64,000 bases of DNA from NCBI GenBank assembly GCA_002869925.2, contig NEWT02000032.1, positions 908 through 64,907 on the forward strand, given 5' to 3'. The stretch comes from Nitrospira sp. CG24A (lineage in GTDB: Bacteria > Nitrospirota > Nitrospiria > Nitrospirales > Nitrospiraceae). Shown here one piece after another: positions 46,460 through 55,399 of the stretch (the first letter of the stretch is position 1; each line of letters begins with the position of its first letter). Below the pieces are notes generated by a model, which saw only the letters and a program-made list of their open reading frames with translations, ran no database searches and had not been told where the DNA came from. Both the position numbers and the translations under genes were made by a program.

Positions 46460-46996
46460 ATGAGGCACTGGATTGCTGCAATGATACTCTGCGTGATGAC
46501 CTCGTTTGTCGCCTTCGGTGGCGCGTCAGCGCAGGATATGTTCCCTGTCGCCGGGCGCCATGCGGTGAAGCTGGGTGAGCCGGCGCCGGACTTCCAGCTT
46601 CTAGATATGCAGGGACGCCTCGTGGCACTCTCGGACTTGCGCGGCAAAGTGGTGATGGTGAATTTTTGGGCCACCTGGTGTGGCCCCTGCCGGGTAGAAA
46701 TGCCGGCGATGGAAGCGCTCTATCAGACATTTTCGCGGAAGGACTTTGAAATTCTCGCGGTATCCACCGATGCACAGGGTATGACGGTGACGAGGCCGTT
46801 TCAACAAGAGAATCGTTTGACCTTCCCTATCCTTCATGATGCCGATTATCGCGTGGGATTGATCTATGGCGCTCGGAGCCTGCCGATGACCTTCATGGTG
46901 GACCGGCAAGGGGTTATCCGCCATCAGATCTTTGGCGCGCGTGACTGGGGAGCGGTTGAGGCGCAGCAGTTAGTGCAGATGTTAATGAAATCGTAG
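46460..46996 (+). CDS. TlpA/ResA-like thiol-disulfide oxidoreductase
   Basis: The 178-residue product has a signal peptide (MRHWIAAMILCVMTSFVAFG) and a thioredoxin fold with FWATWCGPCRVEMPAMEAL, redox cysteines in CGPC, and the cis-Pro near LPMTFMVD. This is the periplasmic TlpA/ResA/CcmG type. It probably reduces apocytochrome heme-binding cysteines, taking electrons from the CcdA protein encoded 216 bases downstream. That fits the cytochrome genes of this region. A good promoter lies upstream. Confidence 0.88.
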   Translation: MRHWIAAMILCVMTSFVAFGGASAQDMFPVAGRHAVKLGEPAPDFQLLDMQGRLVALSDLRGKVVMVNFWATWCGPCRVEMPAMEALYQTFSRKDFEILAVSTDAQGMTVTRPFQQENRLTFPILHDADYRVGLIYGARSLPMTFMVDRQGVIRHQIFGARDWGAVEAQQLVQMLMKS

Positions 46997-47119
46997 CAGG
47001 ATGCTGAAAAAGTCCGCCAGCATCGTTCTCGCATCGCTCAGATGCTCAACGTACCGAAGCGTACGCCTCGCCTCTTCGCTCGCTGTGGCCTTGCTGGGCG
47101 GACATTTTGAGCATCCTGC
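46996..47119. repeat. Dispersed inverted-repeat element (GCAGGATGC type)
   Basis: The left end GCAGGATGCTGAAAAAGTCC and the right end GACATTTTGAGCATCCTGC are inverted repeats. The element starts in the stop codon of the tlpA-like gene. In the middle, GTACCGAAGCGTAC can pair. Compare the copies at 37390, 43496 and 49439. Confidence 0.7.
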
Positions 47120-47212
47120 GATTTCTTTACCTATTGTTTCAGACCTGTGGGTCAGTGAAGTTCTGGTATACCGACGGAGTTTTCTCGAAGCCTTCTAGGA
47201 GCCTGTCAGACT

Positions 47213-47959
47213 TTGTCGCAATCGATTACGAATATCTCGCTCGTGGCGGCTTTTTCGGCTGGATTGCTGTCGTTCGTCTCGCCCTGCGTGCTCCCGCTGG
47301 TCCCTTCCTACATTTCATATGTCACAGGGCTGTCCATCGAACAGCTCACCGATTCAACGGTGCGCTCGAAGTTAAAGAAAACCATTGTCGTCAACGCGTT
47401 GTTGTTCATCGGAGGGTTTTCGGCGGTCTTTATCTCGTTTGGCGCGTCGGCCAGCTTCATTGGTCAGGCGCTGGTGACCTATCAAGATGTCGTTCGACGA
47501 ATCGGCGGGATTGTGATCGTCGTCTTCGGCCTGTATTTGTTGGGGATATTAAATATCAGTTTTCTGAAAATGGAGCATCGGTTTCAATTCAGAAGTCGGC
47601 CGGCCGGGTACGTGGGATCGTTCTTGATCGGGGTGGCGTTTGCCGCCGGATGGACACCCTGCGTCGGGCCTGTGCTGGGGACCATTTTGCTCTATGCCAG
47701 TACGACCGAGTCGATGCTGAACGGGGTGCTGTTATTGACGAGCTATTCTTTGGGACTGGGTGTGCCGTTGTTTCTCACGGCTCTGGGGGTGGATCGATTC
47801 CTTGCGTATTTCAAACAGGCGCGCATGTATTTATGGGGCGTGTCGACTGTGAGCGGAGTGATGCTCATCGTCGTGGGCGTCATGATCTACGCCAACAGCC
47901 TCACGATGATTACCGGTTTTCTGGAACGTGCCGGTATTGGCTGGTACCTTGGGCAGTGA
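47213..47959 (+). CDS. ccdA: CcdA-family cytochrome c biogenesis protein
   Basis: The 248-residue membrane protein has six predicted helices and the two redox cysteines of the CcdA/DsbD-core family: one in LLSFVSPCVLPLVPSYI and one in AAGWTPCVGPVLG. It carries reductant from cytoplasmic thioredoxin to a periplasmic TlpA/ResA-type protein. The start is a TTG (MSQSITNIS) with TAGGAG about 11 bases upstream. The tlpA-like gene lies upstream with only the hairpin element between, so the two act together. Confidence 0.88.
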   Translation: MSQSITNISLVAAFSAGLLSFVSPCVLPLVPSYISYVTGLSIEQLTDSTVRSKLKKTIVVNALLFIGGFSAVFISFGASASFIGQALVTYQDVVRRIGGIVIVVFGLYLLGILNISFLKMEHRFQFRSRPAGYVGSFLIGVAFAAGWTPCVGPVLGTILLYASTTESMLNGVLLLTSYSLGLGVPLFLTALGVDRFLAYFKQARMYLWGVSTVSGVMLIVVGVMIYANSLTMITGFLERAGIGWYLGQ

Positions 47960-47986
47960 CCAGAAGGTCAGACTGCCAAAGTAGGA

Positions 47987-48055
47987 AGTGCTGAGTCGAA
48001 GAAACTTCCTTCTCAAGATCCGTGCATCAGCGATCTTAACCCAAGTCTCAGCACT
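47987..48055. repeat. Hairpin element, AGTGCTGAG type, copy 3
   Basis: AGTGCTGAG and CTCAGCACT are a perfect nine-base inverted pair around about 50 bases. Further weaker pairing (CAAGATC / GATCTT) is inside. Same family as the two copies in the rTCA block. Confidence 0.65.
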
Positions 48056-48090
48056 CAGAGCGTACACTCAGGACTAGACTCTTTTTCACC

Positions 48091-49296
48091 ATGCCCATGT
48101 TGCCGGATGTGAAAGTATACGACGCGCTTGTGGTCGGCATGGGGCCGGCCGGCGCTACGGCTGCCTATCAATTGAGCCGTGCCGGCCTATCTGTGCTCGG
48201 GCTCGACAAGGCTACGCATCCTCGCTACAAAGTCTGCGGCGGCGGGTTATCGGTCCGGATTGAGCAACTTCTTGATCCAGGGTTCAAGTCCGTCGTCGAA
48301 GACACCATCTTTGGATTTCAGTTTTTGTATCGGGGTGAGGAATCCGTCACGATCGAATCGCCCAGTCCAATCGCCTATATGGTCATGCGCGATCGGTTCG
48401 ATCATCACCTGGTTCAACAGGCCCGACGCGTCGGTACGGAGATTCACGAAGGGGAGCATCTGCAGTCGCTCCGTCACGTGCCGGAAGGTGTCGAGGTGAC
48501 CACCGATCGCGGATACTATCATGCAAAGGTCTTGATCGGCGCCGACGGCGCGAACAGCCAGGTCGCGCGGCAACTCTTCCCCGACCGGCGGCAACGCTGT
48601 ATACCGACGTTAGAGAGCGAGATCGAACTTGGACCGGGGCCGCAGTATCCGGCCATGGGCAAAGCCGTGATCGATATCGGCGTCTGCTCGAAGGGATATG
48701 CCTGGATCTTTCCCAAGCAGGGGCGGTTGTCGGTCGGTGTGGGGGAGTTTCAAAGCAAACCGGCGAGCCTCAAAAAAACCTTCGATCGATTCGTGTGGGG
48801 AGAAAAGGGCCTGGCGGGTTTGGATGTGCCCAAGCCGATGGGCCATCCGTTACCCCTGTTTAGCAGGACCGAACTCAGTCCGGAGCCGGGACCGGACGAC
48901 CTTGTGAATGGCCAGGCCATGTTGGTAGGCGATGCCGGGCACCTTGTCGATCCATTGTTTGGCGAGGGGATCTACTACGCCGTCCGTTCCGGCACGCTGG
49001 CCGCGATGGCTGTCCTCAATCAGCAGCACGATCGGACCAAGAGTTTATGGGCCTATGAGTTGGCAGTCAGAGAGCAGTTGTATGCTGAGTTTCGAATTGC
49101 TTCGCGTCTCGCCGACATCGTCTACACGTTTCCGCGTCTCTGTCACCGGTTGTTGAGTCCCTACCGAGAGGTCGTTCAGCTCTACTGCGAAGTGCTCCAG
49201 GGGAAAGAAACGTATCAGTCCTTCATTCCGCGGGCCAAGAGAATTCTGAAGTCCTCCACCAGTGAGCTCCTGCTCGAAGCCCTGCAGTTGCGTTGA
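48091..49296 (+). CDS. Geranylgeranyl reductase family FAD-dependent oxidoreductase
   Basis: The 401-residue flavoprotein has the FAD motif YDALVVGMGPAGATAAYQLSRAG at residues 10-30, CGGGLSVRIE near residue 50 (the family's CGGG signature) and a second FAD motif (VGDAGHLVDPLFGEGIYYAV). It belongs to the geranylgeranyl reductase family, which saturates isoprenoid chains of lipids or quinones. Its place between redox genes and the envelope/fatty-acid genes gives no clear substrate. Nearby ispH and hopanoid genes make an isoprenoid substrate reasonable. Confidence 0.85.
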   Translation: MPMLPDVKVYDALVVGMGPAGATAAYQLSRAGLSVLGLDKATHPRYKVCGGGLSVRIEQLLDPGFKSVVEDTIFGFQFLYRGEESVTIESPSPIAYMVMRDRFDHHLVQQARRVGTEIHEGEHLQSLRHVPEGVEVTTDRGYYHAKVLIGADGANSQVARQLFPDRRQRCIPTLESEIELGPGPQYPAMGKAVIDIGVCSKGYAWIFPKQGRLSVGVGEFQSKPASLKKTFDRFVWGEKGLAGLDVPKPMGHPLPLFSRTELSPEPGPDDLVNGQAMLVGDAGHLVDPLFGEGIYYAVRSGTLAAMAVLNQQHDRTKSLWAYELAVREQLYAEFRIASRLADIVYTFPRLCHRLLSPYREVVQLYCEVLQGKETYQSFIPRAKRILKSSTSELLLEALQLR

Positions 49297-49438
49297 GTCC
49301 ACCAATAACTTTCAGTGATCAGCTTTCAGTCTGAAGATATAACAAAGAAGTTGTTTCGGGGCGCGAGTGCGTGCTGGCAGCTGAATGCCGAAGAACCATC
49401 GTGACACAGTGGAAATTAATGGCCCACAGTAGATCTTG

Positions 49439-49630
49439 TAGGATGCTCAAAAAGCCCGTCCGGCAAGGCCTCAGGCGAGTCGAAACCGGAGGCGTACCCT
49501 CTGGGGCGCACGGTGCGACGAATAAGGAGCACCATGTCTGTGCGCGCCGCCGAGTTAGTGAGGCGGCCGGGTCCCCGTTGAGGATTTCGATAAGCCGAGA
49601 ACGAAGCTGGCGGGCTTTTTCAGCATCCTA
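49439..49630. repeat. Dispersed inverted-repeat element (GCAGGATGC type), long copy
   Basis: The ends TAGGATGCTCAAAAAGCCC and GGGCTTTTTCAGCATCCTA are near-perfect inverted copies, 192 bases apart. The right end lies next to the stop of the BamD-like gene (49635). The interior differs from that of the other copies, suggesting the ends are what is conserved. Confidence 0.7.
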
Positions 49631-49634
49631 CTGA

Positions 49635-50573
49635 TTAGCACCAGGCGCCAAGTCGGCAGCTCACAAAAGACTGGCTCAATGCCGCGGCGGACGGGAGGCG
49701 GAACGAAGTCACTGGGGCAGAGGGAACCAGTGCGGAGGCAAGACTCGGTTGATCTCCCGATGGGGGTGCAGTCGGCTGAGTAGCTGGAGCTGGGGGGACA
49801 GGTTCGACGTGCTCTGCCAGCAATATGGGAGGTTGTGCTCCGCCTATCTTCGCGAGCAGGCTCTGTGCCTTCCTAGAATGTGCACTGTCCGGGTATTTCT
49901 CAGCCAGCAGCGTCAGCTTCTCGCTGGCCCAATCGTCTGCCCCTAGCTCGTGGTAGCTGAGTGCCAGGAAGTACAGTGCATCGGGCGAGACCGACTTGTC
50001 TGGGTAGAGTTTTATGATTTGTTCGAAGCGATGTGCGGCGGCGAGATAGGAGCCCCTCCGATAATAAAATTCGCCGACGAAGAGATGTGTTTGTGCCAAG
50101 AGGTCGTGGCAGTCTTGGATTCTCTGGAGTGCTGGGCCGTCGTACCGGCTTCCGGGAAAATCTTTCCGGACCCGTTCGAAGGCTTCGAGGGCTTTCTGAA
50201 TGGGAGTGGGATCACGCTGGATTCCCTTTGTCAGCTTCAGTTGGCTTTCTCCGATGCGGAAGACGGCATAGGAGGCGAGGACATGGGTGCGATGGAGATC
50301 GAGGAAATGGTTATACTCGACGATGGCCTCCGCGTACTCTTCTTTCTCGAAGAAGGCCTCCCCTCGCTTCATGATGACGTTCGGGTCGTAGTTTTTCTTG
50401 ACCCCGTCGCCCAGGAATATTTGCTCGTCAGTGCCGCTCAGGGTTTTTTTCGGTGTGTCTTGGGTCTTGGGCGTGCTGGAGCAAGCGGTGGTGACAGAGA
50501 AGACCGCGACACAGAGGCCGAGGGCCAGGGTCATCCGTCGTGCAGAAGTCTGGAGAGGGAAGCAGCGTATCAT
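49635..50573 (-). CDS. bamD: BamD-like outer-membrane lipoprotein
   Basis: The 312-residue protein has a lipoprotein signal (MTLALGLCVAVFSVTTAC, lipobox Cys about residue 31). Tetratricopeptide-like helices follow, as in BamD/YfiO: RGEAFFEKEEYAEAIVEYNH, ALEAFERVRKDFPGSRY and HRFEQIIKLYPDKSVSPDAL. BamD helps the Bam complex insert outer-membrane beta-barrels. The C-terminal 70 residues are a Pro/Ala-rich tail not typical of E. coli BamD (about 245 residues). The start is uncertain: ATGs at 50573 and 50534 are both possible. Confidence 0.78.
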   Translation of the reverse strand: MIRCFPLQTSARRMTLALGLCVAVFSVTTACSSTPKTQDTPKKTLSGTDEQIFLGDGVKKNYDPNVIMKRGEAFFEKEEYAEAIVEYNHFLDLHRTHVLASYAVFRIGESQLKLTKGIQRDPTPIQKALEAFERVRKDFPGSRYDGPALQRIQDCHDLLAQTHLFVGEFYYRRGSYLAAAHRFEQIIKLYPDKSVSPDALYFLALSYHELGADDWASEKLTLLAEKYPDSAHSRKAQSLLAKIGGAQPPILLAEHVEPVPPAPATQPTAPPSGDQPSLASALVPSAPVTSFRLPSAAALSQSFVSCRLGAWC

Positions 50574-50780
50574 CACTGCCGGAAAATGTAACAGGCGCCA
50601 TGCCTGAATGCAAGGTTTCGACACGATCCATCCGGATGGATCACCACACATCATCGCAAAATCGCTGAGCCGTCCTGTGAGGCGATCAGCAGACGCATTC
50701 ATGAAGATTGTGGGCCAAGTTGACCCCCTGTAGCACCGAGACCTATAATCCGGCCGGAATTGCAGTGGACCTCAGACTAG

Positions 50781-51773
50781 ATGATACGGACGAGAATTAT
50801 TGGAACGGGTTCATACCTCCCTGAACGGGTCGTGTCGAATCATGAGGTCGGGGCCTTGCTGGGCATTGCCCCGGCTGTTGTCTCTCGTCTCACAGGCATT
50901 CAGGAGCGACGCAGGGCTGCGGCATCCCAAGCATCGTCTGATCTTGGGGTGGAAGCTGCGCGATCAGCGCTTGAGGCTGCCGGATTCTCGGCTTCAGACC
51001 TGGGAGCGATCGTACTATCGACCACTTCTCCTGATACGGTTTTCCCCTCGACCGCCTGCCATGTGCAACGAATACTCGGCTGTTCCTCGATCCCGGCGTT
51101 CGACGTGGCGGCATCCTGTTCGGGCTTTCTCTACGGACTCTCGATGGCCGATGCCATGATCCGGAGCGGGCAGATAAAGACCTGTTTAGTGGTCGCCGCG
51201 GAAGTGAAGTCTCGCACCATCGACCCTGCTGATGGCGATACGGCGCTCTTGTTCGGCGATGGGGCCGGTGCGGTCGTATTGCGGGGCGAGCCAGAGGCAG
51301 GCGAGCTGAGCCAAGGACTCTTGGGTCTCCGTCTCCGTGCGGACGGCGCCCAGCATGGTTTGATTACAATCCCCGCAGGGGGATCGCGTCGGCCGACGAC
51401 GTCGGACACAATCGAGGCGAAGGCCCATACGTTGCAGATGCAAGGGGCTCTGCTCTTTCGCCTGGCCGTCAAGCGATTGGACCAAGTTATCCGCGAGACG
51501 CTGAAAGAGTTCGGTGTTGAGCTCCAAGACGTCGCGCAGGTGGTGTTGCACCAGGCCAACGGGCGGATTCTCGACCATCTGACGAAGCGGCTTGGGATCT
51601 CGCCGGAACGAGTCTGCTCCGTGATCGGACGCTATGGGAATACATCGTCGGCGTCATTGCCTATCGCACTCGATCATGCCGTTCGTTCAGGAAACATTCA
51701 TCCCCACGACATTGTCTTGCTGGGAAGCTTTGGCGGTGGTGTGACTTGGGCCGCAGGGCTGATTCGGTGGTGA
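50781..51773 (+). CDS. fabH: 3-oxoacyl-[acyl-carrier-protein] synthase III
   Basis: The 330-residue product is a KAS III enzyme. The catalytic Cys113 lies in DVAASCSGFLYGL, the His in VVLHQANGRI and the Asn in GRYGNTSSAS. It condenses acetyl-CoA with malonyl-ACP to start fatty-acid synthesis. It stands without fab neighbours, between bamD and the phosphate genes. No ribosome-binding site of note precedes the ATG. Confidence 0.95.
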   Translation: MIRTRIIGTGSYLPERVVSNHEVGALLGIAPAVVSRLTGIQERRRAAASQASSDLGVEAARSALEAAGFSASDLGAIVLSTTSPDTVFPSTACHVQRILGCSSIPAFDVAASCSGFLYGLSMADAMIRSGQIKTCLVVAAEVKSRTIDPADGDTALLFGDGAGAVVLRGEPEAGELSQGLLGLRLRADGAQHGLITIPAGGSRRPTTSDTIEAKAHTLQMQGALLFRLAVKRLDQVIRETLKEFGVELQDVAQVVLHQANGRILDHLTKRLGISPERVCSVIGRYGNTSSASLPIALDHAVRSGNIHPHDIVLLGSFGGGVTWAAGLIRW

Positions 51774-51834
51774 GGCCTGCCTGATACGATGCTGGTGAGA
51801 CACGTTGTGAGCCTCTGATATTGAGGAGTGTGTG

Positions 51835-52455
51835 ATGCTATTTGGATTGATCCCTCGAGAAGAAGCCTTCTTTGAATTGTTTAAGAAGGCCGCACATAAC
51901 ATGATCGAGGGGAGCCGTCTTCTAAAGGTGATGATGGAAGACTTCCGGTCTCCCGTCGAACAAGCCAGAGAGATCAAAGGTGTTGAGCACATCGGAGATG
52001 ACATTACGCACGACATCGCGCGTCGATTGAACCAGACGTTTATTACACCGATCGATCGGGAAGACATTCATGACCTCGCGAGTGCCCTCGACGATATTCT
52101 GGATACCACAGAGGCGATCGCCGACCGTTTTGTGCTGTACAAAATACCGAAGCCGACTGAGAAGGCGATCAAGCTCGCCGACATTTTATACCAAGCATCG
52201 ATGGCCGTGGGGCAAGGTGTAGACCTCCTGGGCCTTCCTCATCCGGAGATGAAAAAATGCAGTGTGCAGGTGAACAGTTTGGAGAATGAGGCAGACCGCG
52301 TCTCCCGCGATGCCATTTCCGCCCTCTTTGAGAACGAGACGGACCCGATTGCGGTGATTATGTGGAAAGAAGTGTACGAGAACTTCGAAGCAGGAACCGA
52401 CCGCTGCGAAGACGCTGCGAACATTCTTGAGCGAATCACGCTCAAGCATCACTAA
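51835..52455 (+). CDS. DUF47 PhoU-like protein
   Basis: The 206-residue protein is an all-helical DUF47/PhoU-like protein (LFGLIPREEAFFELFKKAA at the start, IKGVEHIGDDITHDIARRLN inside). Such proteins are encoded beside PiT-type phosphate transporters and are thought to control them. The ATG has GAGGAGTGTG before it; a GTG directly in front is the alternative start. PiT follows after 120 bases. Confidence 0.88.
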   Translation: MLFGLIPREEAFFELFKKAAHNMIEGSRLLKVMMEDFRSPVEQAREIKGVEHIGDDITHDIARRLNQTFITPIDREDIHDLASALDDILDTTEAIADRFVLYKIPKPTEKAIKLADILYQASMAVGQGVDLLGLPHPEMKKCSVQVNSLENEADRVSRDAISALFENETDPIAVIMWKEVYENFEAGTDRCEDAANILERITLKHH

Positions 52456-52460
52456 AGGAG

Positions 52461-52567
52461 CGTGAAAGGTGAAACGTTGAACGTGGAAGTAAACGAGAGC
52501 ATCCTAATCGTTCGGTTCCTGCCAGAATGATCCTACACGTTTTATCTTTCACCTTTTACGTTTCACG
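52461..52567. repeat. Inverted repeat between the DUF47 gene and pit
   Basis: CGTGAAAGGTGAAACGT on the left can pair with ACGTTTTATCTTTCACC and TTACGTTTCACG on the right. It fills the gap between the two genes and could act as a processing or stability signal. Confidence 0.5.
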
Positions 52568-52575
52568 GATGGGTC

Positions 52576-53568
52576 ATGTTTGATCTCAGTGGAATGCTGC
52601 TCCTGGTGGTGGCGCTGGCGCTGCTGTTCGACTTTTCGAATGGGTGGCATGACAGCGCCAACGCCATTGCGACCGTTGTGTCGACGAGAGTCGTGAGCCC
52701 GTTTGTAGCGGTCATGGCAGCTGGTGTGCTCAATGTGGCCGGGGCGTTCATGTCCACCGCTGTGGCCAAGATGGTGGGCTCGGGGATTGTCAATCCGGCT
52801 GTGGTGACTCAAGAGATGGTGGCGGCGGCGCTGGCCGGCGCTATTGTGTGGAATCTCTTCACGCTGTTATTGGGTCTGCCGACCAGCTCGTCTCACGCAT
52901 TAATCGGAGGACTGGTCGGGGCCGCGGTCACCCATGGAGGGTGGGACATCGTGAAGTGGTCCGGCCTTCGACCGGTGATGGAAGCCATGGTGCTTGCGCC
53001 GTTTTTCGGCTTTGCCATCGGATTTTCGTTGATGGTGGCGATCAGTTGGATCTTCTTTCGCGTGACCCGGAGTGTGGCTAATCTGTTGTTCAAACGGCTT
53101 CAGCTTGTGTCCGCCTGTTTTATGGCGTTTAGTCACGGCGCGAATGATGCGCAGAAGGCGATGGGGATCATTACGTTGGCGTTACTTTCTGCTGGTCAGA
53201 TTTCTTCGAATGACGTGCCGGGTTGGGTGATCGGGGCCTGTGCGGTGGCAATGGGATTGGGAACGGCCGTGGGTGGCTGGCAGATCGTTCGTACGCTGGG
53301 AATGGGCATCGTCAAGCTGGAGCCTGTGCATGGGTTTGCTGCAGAGACCGGCGCAGCGGCGGTGCTGCTTGTGACGGCGTACGTTGGGCTGCCGGTGAGC
53401 ACCACTCAGACGATTACGACGTCGGTCATGGGCGTCGGCGCCATCAAGCGATTTTCGGCCGTGCGCTGGGGTGTCACCGCGAGAATCCTGTATGCCTGGG
53501 TCTTCACGCTCCCTGGCGCTGCGCTTCTCGCGTCGCTCATCTACCTGGCCATGGTGAAGTTTCAGTAG
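52576..53568 (+). CDS. pit: PiT-family inorganic phosphate transporter
   Basis: The 330-residue membrane protein has the two PiT signatures: FDFSNGWHDSANAIATVV near residue 15 and FSHGANDAQKAMGIITLAL near residue 180. It imports phosphate with H+ or Na+, or metal phosphate. It works with the DUF47 protein encoded upstream. Its last 32 bases overlap the 3' end of phoR on the other strand, so the two transcripts are convergent. Confidence 0.92.
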   Translation: MFDLSGMLLLVVALALLFDFSNGWHDSANAIATVVSTRVVSPFVAVMAAGVLNVAGAFMSTAVAKMVGSGIVNPAVVTQEMVAAALAGAIVWNLFTLLLGLPTSSSHALIGGLVGAAVTHGGWDIVKWSGLRPVMEAMVLAPFFGFAIGFSLMVAISWIFFRVTRSVANLLFKRLQLVSACFMAFSHGANDAQKAMGIITLALLSAGQISSNDVPGWVIGACAVAMGLGTAVGGWQIVRTLGMGIVKLEPVHGFAAETGAAAVLLVTAYVGLPVSTTQTITTSVMGVGAIKRFSAVRWGVTARILYAWVFTLPGAALLASLIYLAMVKFQ

Positions 53569-55399
53569 CCGAGAGACCGGTGTATTGAACGGGTAGCCGA
53601 ACGACAAATCGACTACCGGTCGGAGCGTTCGCTTCGACCCATACCCGCCCGCCAAGGCCCTCGGCGATATGCTTGACGATGGCCAGCCCGAGCCCTGTTC
53701 CACCTAACTCGCGTGAGCGGGCTTTATCGACTCGATAGAATCGTTCGAATACGCGCGGGCGCTCCATCTCAGGAATTCCTATACCGGTATCGGTCACGCT
53801 CAGCTCCACTGCGGTGACCGTCGCGGGCTGTTCCGCATCGTCCGACACCGGGTGGGCCGCCACTGTGATGGTGCCGTTCTCGGGCGTGTATTTGACCGCG
53901 TTATCGAGCAAGTTGGACAGAATTTGTATCAGCCGGTCCTCATCGCCGAATACCGCGGGCAGATGCTCCTCTACGAAGGAGACAAGGCGGTGCCCCTTCT
54001 TATCTGCTAAGGGCTTGAGGATGGCCAGCGTCCGTTCGATGATGCTCTGGATATGCAGCGGTTCTCGCTTGAACTGGACCTGTCCGGATTCGATCTTCGA
54101 CAGCTGGAGAAGATCTTCGAGAATCAAGTTCAGCCGATCGCTTTGTTTGAGAATGATATTGAGGAATTGTGTGCTGGTCTCAGGATCGTCTTTGCCACCA
54201 TCGAGCAAGGCTTCGATATAGCCTTTGATCGATGTGAGCGGGGTTCTCAACTCGTGGGACACGTTGGCGACGAAATCTTTTCGGATCATTTCCAGGCGGC
54301 GTAGCTCTGTCATGTCGTGGAAGACGAGAATCACGCAGGCTTCGTTTTCTCGATCGGATTCGGTCACTGAGGCCTCGATATGGAGACGGCGACCGCTTGG
54401 GTGAAGAAGAATTTCATCTTCTTTGTTCATGCGTCTGGTGAGGACTGTTGAGACCAATGTATCCAACTGAGGATGCCGGAAGACATCGGAGCAGGGGTGC
54501 CCCCGCGCCTCCATTCTGGTGACGTCGAACATCCGTTCCAGCGCCGGATTGATTTGCAGCACGCGGCCTCGCCGATCCAGGACCATCACGCCTTCAACCA
54601 TCGAGGTCAGCATGGCCAGGAGCTGAGATCGATCTTCGGAAAGTTCGTCGATTTTGGTTTTGAGTTGGTCCGTCATCTGGTTGAGTGTGTCGGCTAAGAG
54701 GCCGACTTCATCGCGCGATCCTGTTCTGATGCGAACCGCATGGTCACCCTTCGCCAGCCGCTGTGCCGCGACGGCGATGTCTGACAGGGGTTTCGTAATG
54801 CTGTGAGCGAGCCACACATTCAGCGCGACGGCAATGAAGAATGCAATCCCGAAGGCGAGGGCCAGGTCTCGGTGCAACTTGGCTACGTCACTGTCGTATG
54901 TCGTCATCGGTAACCCCAGTCTCAAAAAGGCTGAGGGCGTAGCTTGGTTCGGACTCTTGAGACCGATGGCCACATACAACGTACGTTCACCGGTGGTGTG
55001 GCTCGTTCGGAGGTCCGTCCCGCGCCCTGTGGCTATGGCTTGCTGAACCTCCGGTCGTGTTCGGTGATTTTCAAGCGTGGCGAGGAGGTGATCCGAAACG
55101 GCGCTATCGGCCAACACCCGTCCATCCGGGGTCATGACGGTCACGCGTGCGAGGGCTCGCGCGCTGAGCTCTCGTACAGCTGCGTGTAATTGAGGAGTCG
55201 AAGATAACGCTTCTGATTGCGTCAGGAACGGCTGCAGCCCGTATGCGACGAGGCTGGTTCGAGCCTCCAGTATTTGGCCTGACTGGACGATCTCCTGTTG
55301 ATCAAGGGAGCGAACAGCTAATGTTCGGGCGATCAGAAGACCGCAGGCGAGAACGATCAGGGCTGCGATAGTGACCTTCCATCGGATGGAGAGGGTCAT
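53537..55399 (-). CDS. phoR: Phosphate-regulon-type sensor histidine kinase
   Basis: The 620-residue kinase has two N-terminal membrane helices (about 10-30 and 180-200) around a periplasmic sensor, then HAMP (TKPLSDIAVAAQRLAKGDH), a PAS domain (MLTSMVEGVMVLDRRGRVLQ) and HisKA with the phosphorylated His in FVANVSHELRTPLTSIKGY. An ATPase domain follows (ILSNLLDNAVKYTPENGTI, GTGLGLAIVKHIAEGLGG). The domain order matches PhoR. Its start overlaps the phoB stop (ATGA). PiT and DUF47 next door support a phosphate role. Confidence 0.88.
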   Translation of the reverse strand: MTLSIRWKVTIAALIVLACGLLIARTLAVRSLDQQEIVQSGQILEARTSLVAYGLQPFLTQSEALSSTPQLHAAVRELSARALARVTVMTPDGRVLADSAVSDHLLATLENHRTRPEVQQAIATGRGTDLRTSHTTGERTLYVAIGLKSPNQATPSAFLRLGLPMTTYDSDVAKLHRDLALAFGIAFFIAVALNVWLAHSITKPLSDIAVAAQRLAKGDHAVRIRTGSRDEVGLLADTLNQMTDQLKTKIDELSEDRSQLLAMLTSMVEGVMVLDRRGRVLQINPALERMFDVTRMEARGHPCSDVFRHPQLDTLVSTVLTRRMNKEDEILLHPSGRRLHIEASVTESDRENEACVILVFHDMTELRRLEMIRKDFVANVSHELRTPLTSIKGYIEALLDGGKDDPETSTQFLNIILKQSDRLNLILEDLLQLSKIESGQVQFKREPLHIQSIIERTLAILKPLADKKGHRLVSFVEEHLPAVFGDEDRLIQILSNLLDNAVKYTPENGTITVAAHPVSDDAEQPATVTAVELSVTDTGIGIPEMERPRVFERFYRVDKARSRELGGTGLGLAIVKHIAEGLGGRVWVEANAPTGSRFVVRLPVQYTGLSATETSPWPGR

